8,544 nt of DNA, taken from positions 1 through 8,544 of the forward strand of contig DNSZ01000104.1 of the NCBI GenBank assembly GCA_003500165.1, read 5' to 3'. The position numbers were made by a program, and so were the translations under genes. The DNA is from Paracoccaceae bacterium. Lineage in GTDB: Bacteria; Pseudomonadota; Alphaproteobacteria; Rhodobacterales; Rhodobacteraceae. Shown one piece after another: positions 1 to 5,407 of the stretch (the first letter of the stretch is position 1; every line of letters starts with the position of its first letter). The notes under the pieces are model-generated. The model did no database searches, was not told the origin of the DNA, and saw only the letters and a list, made by a program, of their open reading frames with translations.

Positions 1-46
1 GTCTAGGTTTTGGGCCGCCCGACGGGGCGCGGCCCAAAACCTAGAC
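1..46 (-). terminator. 18-bp perfect inverted repeat at the ilvA stop, possible terminator
   Basis: Bases 1-18 are the exact reverse complement of bases 29-46, with a 10-base loop (19-28). The right arm begins exactly at the last sense codon of ilvA (GTC, 44-46) and includes its TAG stop (41-43). Position and stem strength suggest the 3' end of the ilvA transcript, perhaps used from both sides. The polarity is odd: the arms read GGTTTTGGGCC/GGCCCAAAACC, so the A run lies on the descending arm instead of a U run, unlike a classical intrinsic terminator. The repeat starts at base 1, so the stem may continue outside the window. A REP-like element is the alternative. Confidence 0.5.
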
Positions 47-1288
47 CAGGAATTCGGCCAGCACCTCGTCATCCGTGATATCTTGGAACACGAACCCGGC
101 CCCGGCCATGCTGGCCTCGAGATCGGGGAAACGCGGCGTGCCCTTCGATTCGATCCCCAACAGCACCGAGCCGAAATTGCGCGCCGATTTCTTCAGATAC
201 TCGAAGCGGCTGATGTCGTCGTCCGGGCCCAGCAGGTTCAGGAAATCCTTCAGCGCGCCGGGCCGCTGCGGCAGCCGCAGGATGTAGTATTTCTTGATCC
301 CCGAATAGCGCGCGCCGCGTTCCTTGACCTCGGGCAGGCGTTCGAAATCGAAATTCCCGCCCGACACGATGCAGACCACGCTGCGGCCGGCAAGTTCGGC
401 GGCCAGATCGGGCAGCACATCGACGGCCAGCGCGCCGGCGGGCTCCAGCACGATTCCCTCGACATTCAGGAATTCGGTCAGCGTGGTGCAGATGCGATCC
501 TCGGGCGCGGCCAGCACATGGGCTGGCGGCACATCGCGCAGGCGCGCAAAGGTGCGCGCGCCGACCCGCGCCACGGCCGCCCCGTCGACAAAGGTGTCGA
601 CCCGGTTCAACGTCACGGGCTGGCCCGCGTCGAGCGCGGCCGCCAGACTCGCGCCACCAAGCGGCTCGACGAAGCGCAGTTCGGTCGCGGGCGCGGCCAC
701 CCGCAGATAGCTGCGCATGCCCGCACCCAGGCCACCACCACCCACCGGCATCACCACCATGTCCGGGGGGCCGTCGGGCATTTGCGCCAGCAATTCCACC
801 GCCACGGTGGCCTGGCCCGCGATCACATCCTCGTCGTCGAAGGGCGACAGGAAATGCGCTGCCTCCCGTTCGGCGAAGCGTTGCGCGGCGGCCAGCGTCT
901 GGTCGAAATAGTCGCCGACGAGTTCGATCCGCACATTGTCGCCGCCAAAGGTTCGGGTCTTGCCGATCTTCTGCTGCGGCGTCGTCACCGGCATGAAGAT
1001 CGTGCCCTCGACCCCGAAATGGCGGCACACGAAGGCCACCCCCTGGGCGTGGTTGCCGGCACTGGCGCAGACGAAGCGGCGCGGCCCGCCGCGGTCGAGC
1101 ACATGCGAGATGGCGTTGAACGCGCCCCTGATCTTGTAGGAGCGGACCGGCGAGAGATCCTCGCGCTTCAGCCAGATATCGGCGCCATAGCGCCCGGACA
1201 GATGGGCGTTCAACTGCAAGGGCGTGGGCGGGAACAGGCCGCGCAGCCTTGCCTCGGCCGCGCGGGCGGTATCGGGGAAACTGGCCAT
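41..1288 (-). CDS. ilvA: Threonine ammonia-lyase (threonine dehydratase), PLP-dependent
   Basis: It deaminates L-threonine to 2-oxobutanoate and ammonia, the first committed step of isoleucine synthesis, in the cytoplasm. The 415-residue product shows the fold-type II PLP pattern: SYKIRGA at 50-56 with the PLP-binding Lys52, SAGNHAQG at 76-83, the phosphate-cradling glycine loop GGGGLGAG at 183-190, and SGGN at 309-312. Residues from about 331 (KKYYILRLPQRPGALKDFL, 332-350) to the end form one ACT-like regulatory domain. This is the short, single-ACT form, whose relatives are usually inhibited by isoleucine. I chose the ATG at 1286-1288 because it opens directly into the conserved N-terminus; an upstream in-frame TTG (1322-1324) would add a 12-residue Pro/Ala-rich extension. 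No good Shine-Dalgarno is visible before either start. The gene diverges from argG. A catabolic threonine/serine dehydratase is a less likely alternative. Confidence 0.93.
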   Translation of the reverse strand: MASFPDTARAAEARLRGLFPPTPLQLNAHLSGRYGADIWLKREDLSPVRSYKIRGAFNAISHVLDRGGPRRFVCASAGNHAQGVAFVCRHFGVEGTIFMPVTTPQQKIGKTRTFGGDNVRIELVGDYFDQTLAAAQRFAEREAAHFLSPFDDEDVIAGQATVAVELLAQMPDGPPDMVVMPVGGGGLGAGMRSYLRVAAPATELRFVEPLGGASLAAALDAGQPVTLNRVDTFVDGAAVARVGARTFARLRDVPPAHVLAAPEDRICTTLTEFLNVEGIVLEPAGALAVDVLPDLAAELAGRSVVCIVSGGNFDFERLPEVKERGARYSGIKKYYILRLPQRPGALKDFLNLLGPDDDISRFEYLKKSARNFGSVLLGIESKGTPRFPDLEASMAGAGFVFQDITDDEVLAEFLV

Positions 1289-1318
1289 GGGCGGGGGTGT
1301 GGCGCAGCCACGCGCCGG

Positions 1319-1350
1319 GGGCAAGGGCGCACCAACGGGGCAACTTGCCC
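1319..1350. promoter_or_regulatory. GGGCAA/TTGCCC inverted repeats in the ilvA-argG divergent region
   Basis: GGGCAACTTGCCC (1338-1350) is a perfect 6-bp dyad around one central base. A further half-site, GGGCAAG, lies at 1319-1325 and pairs with CTTGCCC at 1344-1350. The right half-site overlaps the best argG -35 candidate. The arrangement fits an operator shared by two divergent amino-acid genes, but I do not recognise the regulator. Confidence 0.3.
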
Positions 1351-1373
1351 GGCCCCGCGAAACCCGCTAGGCG
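1345..1373 (+). promoter_or_regulatory. Candidate sigma-70-type promoter of argG
   Basis: TTGCCC (1345-1350), a 17-bp spacer, then TAGGCG (1368-1373). The -35 is fair and the -10 weak. The spacing is ideal and the site lies about 30 bp before the argG ATG. It overlaps the TTGCCC dyad noted at 1338-1350. Confidence 0.3.
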
Positions 1374-1404
1374 CGCGCGGTCATGGCGGCACAGGGGGCA
1401 GGAC

Positions 1405-2622
1405 ATGGACGCACCGAAAAAGGTGGTGCTGGCCTATTCGGGCGGGCTCGATACCTCGATCATCCTCAAATGGCTGCAGGCCGAGCTGGGCTGCCAGGTC
1501 GTCACCTTCACCGCCGATCTGGGCCAGGGCGAAGAGCTGGAACCGGCCCGGGCCAAGGCCCGGATGCTGGGCGCCCAGGCGATCCATATCGAGGATCTGC
1601 GCGAGGAGTTCGTGCGCGACTACGTCTACCCGATGTTTCGCGCGAACGCGCTTTACGAGGGGCACTACCTGCTGGGCACCGCCATCGCGCGGCCGCTGAT
1701 CGCCAAGCGGCTGGTCGAGATCGCCGCGGCCGAGGGCGCGGATGCCATCGCCCATGGCGCCACCGGCAAGGGCAACGACCAGGTCCGGTTCGAACTGTCG
1801 GCCTATGCGCTCAACCCCGATATCAAGGTGGTCGCGCCCTGGCGGACATGGGATCTGTCGAGCCGCACGAAGCTGATCGAATATGCCGAGGCGCACCAGA
1901 TCCCGGTCGCCAGGGACAAGCGCGGCGAGGCGCCGTTTTCGGTCGATGCCAACCTTCTGCACACCTCGTCCGAGGGCAAGGTGCTGGAGGACCCGGCCGT
2001 AGAGGCGCCCGATTATGTCTATCAGCGCACGGTCGATCCCGAAGCCGCCCCCGACACCCCCGAATATGTCGAGATCGGATTCGCCGCCGGCGACCCGGTC
2101 AGCGTGAATGGCGAAGCCCTGTCGCCGGCCGCCCTGCTGACACGGTTGAACGAGATCGGCGGGCGGCACGGGATCGGCCGGCTTGACCTGGTCGAGGGCC
2201 GCTTCGTGGGCATGAAATCGCGCGGCATCTACGAAACCCCGGGCGGCACCTTGCTGCTGGAGGCGCATCGCGGGATCGAGCAGATCACGCTCGACCGCGG
2301 CGCGGCGCATCTGAAGGACGAGCTGATGCCGCGCTATGCGGAACTCATCTATAACGGCTTCTGGTTCTCGCCCGAACGCGAGATGCTGCAGGCCGCCATC
2401 GATGCCAGCCAGACCCATGTGACCGGCACGTCGCGGCTGAAGCTCTACAAGGGGCGGGCCGCCTGCGTCGGGCGCCAGTCCGATCACAGCCTCTATTCCG
2501 AAGAGCATGTGACGTTCGAGGATGATGCCGGCGCCTACGATCAGGCCGATGCGCAGGGTTTCATCCAGCTCAACGCGCTCAGATTGCGGCTGCTGGCGCG
2601 GCGGCGGCGGGCCGGGCTGTAG
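1405..2622 (+). CDS. argG: Argininosuccinate synthase
   Basis: It condenses citrulline and aspartate with ATP to give argininosuccinate, AMP and pyrophosphate, the penultimate step of arginine synthesis, in the cytoplasm. The 405-residue product has the usual family length. The N-type ATP pyrophosphatase loop YSGGLDTS is at residues 11-18. GHYLLGTAIARP is near 86-97, and the signature AHGATGKGNDQVRFE at 116-130 includes residues that contact citrulline and aspartate. The C-terminal segment DAQGFIQLNALRLRLLARR is also typical. The ATG at 1405 is preceded by AGGGGG (1393-1398) at a 6-base spacing; in-frame sequence further upstream runs through the intergenic region and has no family similarity. 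It diverges from ilvA with a 116-bp gap. No other arginine gene is next to it. Nothing is truncated or unusual. Confidence 0.97.
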   Translation: MDAPKKVVLAYSGGLDTSIILKWLQAELGCQVVTFTADLGQGEELEPARAKARMLGAQAIHIEDLREEFVRDYVYPMFRANALYEGHYLLGTAIARPLIAKRLVEIAAAEGADAIAHGATGKGNDQVRFELSAYALNPDIKVVAPWRTWDLSSRTKLIEYAEAHQIPVARDKRGEAPFSVDANLLHTSSEGKVLEDPAVEAPDYVYQRTVDPEAAPDTPEYVEIGFAAGDPVSVNGEALSPAALLTRLNEIGGRHGIGRLDLVEGRFVGMKSRGIYETPGGTLLLEAHRGIEQITLDRGAAHLKDELMPRYAELIYNGFWFSPEREMLQAAIDASQTHVTGTSRLKLYKGRAACVGRQSDHSLYSEEHVTFEDDAGAYDQADAQGFIQLNALRLRLLARRRRAGL

Positions 2623-2643
2623 CCGATGCGCCACAGATGGGCA

Positions 2644-2662
2644 CTGCCGGGGGCGTTGGCAG
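2644..2662 (+). terminator. Weak stem-loop after argG
   Basis: CTGCC (2644-2648) pairs with GGCAG (2658-2662) around a G-rich loop, 21 bases after the argG stop. It is short and has no T run, so a terminator role is only possible. No other structure stands out between argG and the lipoprotein gene. Confidence 0.15.
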
Positions 2663-2671
2663 GGCCGGGCG

Positions 2672-2701
2672 TTGACATCGGGCAGGCTACTCCGCGACAT
2701 T
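2672..2701 (+). promoter_or_regulatory. Candidate promoter of the lipoprotein gene
   Basis: A perfect -35 hexamer TTGACA lies at 2672-2677. The best -10 at suitable distance is the poor GACATT (2696-2701, 18-bp spacer). The position, 45 bp before the start codon and 49 bp after the argG stop, suggests the lipoprotein has its own promoter and is not simply read through from argG. Confidence 0.3.
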
Positions 2702-2746
2702 CCAAAGAAAACGGCAGGCAGAACAGGCAAGACGGGGCAGCAGACC

Positions 2747-3349
2747 ATGCGGGCAGTCATTCTTTCCCTTGCGGCCAGCACGGTGCTGGCGGGATGCAGC
2801 GGCGGTTCCGGGGACAGCGCGGAAATCTACGACCAATATGCGCGGATGCGCGCCGATCTCGGCACCGAGACGTCGGCGACCTATCTGAACACGCTGAACG
2901 GCGATTTCGTCTATACCGGAACGGGCTTTGCCACATTCGACAATGCCGGAGCCTTTGTCGATGCGGTCTACGATGCGCGGGTGACCGCCGAATTCGGCCC
3001 GGGCCAGGACTATGTTTCGGGTGACTTGACCAATTTCGTCCCCTTCGGCAATGAGGGCAATATCGACGATACGAGCTCTTACGAAGGCAACATTCAGCTG
3101 CAACGCGTGGCGTTTCTGGGCAATGATCCGTCGGGAACAATGGATGGCCAGCTGCGCTATATCGAGGTCGACGCCGAAGGCGTAGAAACGACCAACGAGT
3201 TGCGGGGTATCAGCGGAAACTACAACATGCAGTTCCACGATTCATCTTCCGGCATCCCGGCCGAGTACATCGAAACCGGGATTTCGGGTGGGGTCGGCGG
3301 CGGTGGCACCATAGACGGCAACTTCATCGTTCAGAATCAGGACAATTAG
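2747..3349 (+). CDS. Lipoprotein with TbpB-like beta-barrel pattern
   Basis: This 200-residue protein begins with a lipoprotein signal peptide, MRAVILSLAASTVLAGC. The lipobox is LAGC with the lipidated Cys17, and a Ser/Gly linker follows. The mature part is acidic and rich in Asn, Asp, Thr and Tyr, and reads as repeated short beta strands: YEGNIQLQ (112-119), GTMDGQLRY (130-138), GISGNYNMQF (154-163) and the closing GGGGTIDGNFIV (184-195). This 'G-x-y-x-G-x-F' style resembles the C-terminal barrel of transferrin-binding protein B-like lipoproteins, widespread in Rhodobacteraceae; ligand and role are unknown. The ATG at 2747 fits the signal peptide and has ACGGGG (2732-2737) before it. G+C is about 52-58% in sampled stretches, against 70% or more around it. 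It ends 8 bp from the convergent barrel gene. The lipoprotein call is firm; the TbpB-like call is moderate. Confidence 0.8.
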   Translation: MRAVILSLAASTVLAGCSGGSGDSAEIYDQYARMRADLGTETSATYLNTLNGDFVYTGTGFATFDNAGAFVDAVYDARVTAEFGPGQDYVSGDLTNFVPFGNEGNIDDTSSYEGNIQLQRVAFLGNDPSGTMDGQLRYIEVDAEGVETTNELRGISGNYNMQFHDSSSGIPAEYIETGISGGVGGGGTIDGNFIVQNQDN

Positions 3350-3357
3350 CGCGGCGA

Positions 3358-4452
3358 TCAGAACCGGATCGTCGGGATCGACAGGCCGACGATCGGCTGT
3401 GCCTCGTCGAAGAAGTCGAAATTGCTGTCGACATCGCGAAACCCCAGCTGGACGTACCAGCTGCGCCAGACATTGTAGGACATCACGATCCGAAGCTCGC
3501 GATCGCGGCGTTCGCGCGGGACAAAGCCCTGGGCAGGGTCGAAGACGGTCAGCGTCTCGCCGGCGGCGTAGCCATAGCGCGCCGTGACGGCAAAGGGCCG
3601 GCCCATCACGCGGTCGCTGACCGTTGCCGTCAGCGAATGCAGCGGCACGGTCCGATCCTTGACCGGTTCGTTCATCCCCGCCTCGATCGCGACAAAGGGA
3701 TAGCGGTCCGAGATCGCCTGGAACCCGGCGAAATACTGCAACTGCCCGAACGGGCGATCGGGCGCGCTGCTCAACTCGCTGGTGGCGTCGACCGAGACGT
3801 TTCGCGCCCCCGCAAACAGGCGCAGATGGTGGCCGCCGCCGAGGCCGAACATCCGGCCAAGCACCAGTTCGGCCTGTGCGACCTGGTCGCGCGACAGATC
3901 GCGATTGATCTCGGTCATGGTCAGGCAGGCGTCCAGCGTCCAGGCCAGCCCGGACTCGTTATGGGCGCAGGCCCGGGCGAAATAGCCCAGCACGCCGATG
4001 TCATAGCGCGGCGCGTATTCGGCCGAGCCATGGCCGGTGAAATCCAGATAGCCGCCGCGGCGGTAGACATAGCGCCCGGTCGCCCCGGCCCGGACGCCGG
4101 CCAACAGGCCCGCGGCGCGGTAGGGTGGGTCGGGCCGAAACGGCAACCCCAGATCCAGCACCCGGTCCGGATTGCCGCCATTGATGTTGTAGGACCAGGT
4201 CAGCAGCGGCTGCACGAAGGGTTCCAGGGTGCCCCGCCCCACCGCGCCCGGGGTTCGGCCCTGGCGGGCGAAGATGCGCTGCAGAATGGGGTCGATCGCG
4301 GCCTGTTCGCGCGGCGAGGCGCGCAGGAACCGGTCGAACAGACAGCGTGTGGTCAGCCTTTCATCGGCACCCAGCGTCAGACAGGCTGCCGCGGCGGGCG
4401 CGGCGCGCAGGATCGCGCCGGCGATCAGAAGGGCGACAAGAACCCGCCACAT
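3358..4452 (-). CDS. Outer-membrane beta-barrel protein, Slam/DUF560-like
   Basis: This 364-residue protein starts with a Sec signal peptide (Arg3, hydrophobic 4-14, cleavage near residues 22-24). A short helical stretch (about 28-65) leads into roughly 280 residues of alternating strands ending in Phe364, the C-terminal aromatic residue typical of barrels inserted by BAM. The barrel opens with PFVQPLLTWSYNINGGNPDR (78-97) and LPFRPDPPYRAAG (103-115). To me this resembles the 'NIN-G' opening of the surface lipoprotein assembly modifier (Slam, type XI secretion) barrel. Late 'RRDREL' and 'DVDSNFDFF' segments also fit. Known Slams carry a longer TPR domain, here reduced to about 60 residues or absent. 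The convergent lipoprotein would be a natural cargo. An unrelated porin-like barrel remains possible. The ATG at 4452 is the only start that gives the signal peptide; its ribosome-binding site is weak. Confidence 0.75.
   Translation of the reverse strand: MWRVLVALLIAGAILRAAPAAAACLTLGADERLTTRCLFDRFLRASPREQAAIDPILQRIFARQGRTPGAVGRGTLEPFVQPLLTWSYNINGGNPDRVLDLGLPFRPDPPYRAAGLLAGVRAGATGRYVYRRGGYLDFTGHGSAEYAPRYDIGVLGYFARACAHNESGLAWTLDACLTMTEINRDLSRDQVAQAELVLGRMFGLGGGHHLRLFAGARNVSVDATSELSSAPDRPFGQLQYFAGFQAISDRYPFVAIEAGMNEPVKDRTVPLHSLTATVSDRVMGRPFAVTARYGYAAGETLTVFDPAQGFVPRERRDRELRIVMSYNVWRSWYVQLGFRDVDSNFDFFDEAQPIVGLSIPTIRF
3367..3394. terminator. 9-bp inverted repeat at the convergent gene ends
   Basis: GATCGTCGG (3367-3375) is the perfect reverse complement of CCGACGATC (3386-3394), with a 10-base loop. 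It lies just after the lipoprotein stop and inside the last codons of the convergent barrel gene. It could end lipoprotein transcripts, but it has no T run and its bases are constrained by coding, so chance is possible. Confidence 0.25.
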
Positions 4453-4500
4453 GGTGCTGGCCTGCTCGATGCGGTGCCGCTTCTTCGGCGGCCTTGGGGC

Positions 4501-4530
4501 ATGGTAGCGCCGCGATCACGTTGCGGTCAA
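4501..4530 (-). promoter_or_regulatory. Candidate promoter of the outer-membrane barrel gene
   Basis: On the minus strand TTGACC (4525-4530) matches the sigma-70 -35 at five of six bases. After an 18-bp spacer comes TACCAT (4501-4506), matching TATAAT at four of six. Transcription would start near 4494 and give a leader of about 40 bases before the ATG at 4452. Confidence 0.45.
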
Positions 4531-4552
4531 CGCCGCGACTTCCGGGGTGACG

Positions 4553-4570
4553 GCCGCGCCCCGGCGCGGC
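4553..4570. repeat. GC-only palindrome upstream of msrA
   Basis: GCCGCGCC (4553-4560) and GGCGCGGC (4563-4570) are perfect reverse complements separated by two bases, 25 bp before the msrA Shine-Dalgarno. It could fold in the msrA leader or bind a regulator. In DNA this GC-rich, chance palindromes of this type are common. Confidence 0.2.
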
Positions 4571-4594
4571 ACGGAGGGGGTCTGACGATCATCG

Positions 4595-4604
4595 AAGGAG
4601 GTGA
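4595..4604 (+). promoter_or_regulatory. Perfect Shine-Dalgarno of msrA
   Basis: AAGGAGGTGA is fully complementary to the usual 16S rRNA 3' end. The core GGAGG (4597-4601) stands five bases before the ATG at 4607. It fixes that start and rules out the in-frame GTG at 4601, which lies inside the site itself. Confidence 0.85.
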
Positions 4605-4606
4605 CC

Positions 4607-5263
4607 ATGCCCCGTCCCGACACGCTGAAGCCGGTTCTGCTGGCAATCCTGGTGCTGGCCACGCTGATCGCCCGGGGCCAGCCGCTGCGCGCCGCCGAAG
4701 CCGAAACCGCAATCCTGGCGGGCGGCTGTTTCTGGTGCGTCGAGGCTGATTTCGAACGGGTGCCCGGGGTGATCGGGGCCGTGTCGGGCTTTACCGGCGG
4801 CACGGTCGACAACCCGAGCTATCGCCAGGTGGTGCGCGGCGGCACCGGGCATTATGAGGCGGTCGCGATCCGCTATGACCCGGATCGGGTCAGCTATGCC
4901 CAGATCCTCGACCTGTTCCTGCGCTCCATCGACCCGTTCGACGCCGGCGGCCAGTTCTGCGACCGCGGCGAGAGCTATCGCAGCGCGATCTTTGCCACGC
5001 CCGCCCAGCGGCCCGCGGCCGAGGCGGCGATCGCCCGGGCCGAGGCGGCGCTGGGTCGTCCGCTCGTCACCCCGGTCTTGCCGGCACAGGCCTTCTGGCC
5101 GGCCGAAGCCTATCACCAGGACTATTACCGCAGCGACGACTTGATCGTCACGCGGTTCGGCCCGCGCCGCAAATCGGTCGCCTATGATCTCTACCGCGAG
5201 GCCTGCGGCCGCGACGCCCGGGTTCGGGCGATCTGGGGCGAGGCGGCACCGTTTGCGAAATAG
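4607..5263 (+). CDS. msrA: Peptide methionine-(S)-S-oxide reductase MsrA, exported form
   Basis: It reduces the S-epimer of methionine sulfoxide in oxidised proteins back to methionine. The 218-residue product carries the MsrA active-site motif GCFWC at 40-44 (nucleophile Cys41), GGTGHYEAV at 78-86 with the conserved catalytic Glu84, SYRSAIF at 123-129 and AYHQDYY at 168-174. Residues 1-32 are an added N-terminal signal: Arg/Lys, a hydrophobic core PVLLAILVLATLIA (9-22), and a likely cleavage near AAEA (29-32). The enzyme probably acts in the periplasm. In place of the common Gln-Gly-Asn-Asp motif it has GGQFCDRG (114-121) with an extra Cys118; Cys44, Cys118 and Cys200 are candidate resolving cysteines. 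No MsrB is fused or adjacent. It diverges from the barrel gene and converges on the FAD oxidoreductase. Family assignment is secure; the cellular location is inferred from the signal peptide. Confidence 0.95.
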   Translation: MPRPDTLKPVLLAILVLATLIARGQPLRAAEAETAILAGGCFWCVEADFERVPGVIGAVSGFTGGTVDNPSYRQVVRGGTGHYEAVAIRYDPDRVSYAQILDLFLRSIDPFDAGGQFCDRGESYRSAIFATPAQRPAAEAAIARAEAALGRPLVTPVLPAQAFWPAEAYHQDYYRSDDLIVTRFGPRRKSVAYDLYREACGRDARVRAIWGEAAPFAK

Positions 5264-5273
5264 GGCGCGGGCG

Positions 5274-5287
5274 GCCCGTTGCCGGGC
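5274..5287 (+). terminator. Short stem-loop after msrA
   Basis: GCCCG (5274-5278) pairs with CGGGC (5283-5287) around TTGC, 10 bases after the msrA stop. No T run follows, so the terminator call is weak. The same bases can alternatively pair at long range: CGGGCGAT (5283-5290) with ATCGCCCG (5330-5337). Confidence 0.25.
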
Positions 5288-5336
5288 GATCTGCGGCGTG
5301 CTCGTCTGAAAATCAAACGGCGCCGTGGCATCGCCC

Positions 5337-5371
5337 GATACCAGCGGTCACCGAGAATGACCGTTGGTATC
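5337..5371 (+). repeat. 14-bp inverted repeat between msrA and the FAD oxidoreductase
   Basis: GATACCAGCGGTCA (5337-5350) pairs with TGACCGTTGGTATC (5358-5371) around the seven-base loop CCGAGAA. There is one non-Watson-Crick position, which is a G-U wobble in plus-strand RNA and an A-C mismatch in minus-strand RNA. It lies in the 144-bp gap between two convergent genes. It may act as a terminator for msrA or both genes, though no T run follows, or be a copy of a REP-like intergenic palindrome. Its lower G+C than the surroundings fits the second idea. Confidence 0.5.
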
Positions 5372-5407
5372 CGTAGAGCGTTTGGAACCGAACAGGCGCA
5401 TCGCGGC

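Noticed and set aside
1289..1324. TTG start extending ilvA by 12 residues
   Set aside because: The extension (MPPARGCATPPP) is not part of the family, and an ATG follows at the expected N-terminus.
83..1699. 538-codon open frame on the plus strand opposite ilvA and running into argG
   Set aside because: It overlaps two unmistakable genes. Its translation is low-complexity (His, Arg, Gln, Ala) and matches no family; it is a high-GC shadow.
2522..2746. N-terminal extension of the lipoprotein into the argG end
   Set aside because: It would overlap argG by about 100 bp and bury the lipoprotein signal peptide inside the protein.
1381..2781. 466-codon open frame antisense to argG
   Set aside because: It lies entirely opposite a conserved enzyme, has no recognisable motif, and its openness follows from GC-rich codon structure.
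3637..4749. 370-codon plus-strand open frame across the barrel gene and the msrA start
   Set aside because: It overlaps the signal-peptide-bearing barrel gene and the msrA start, and its composition is that of a shadow frame.
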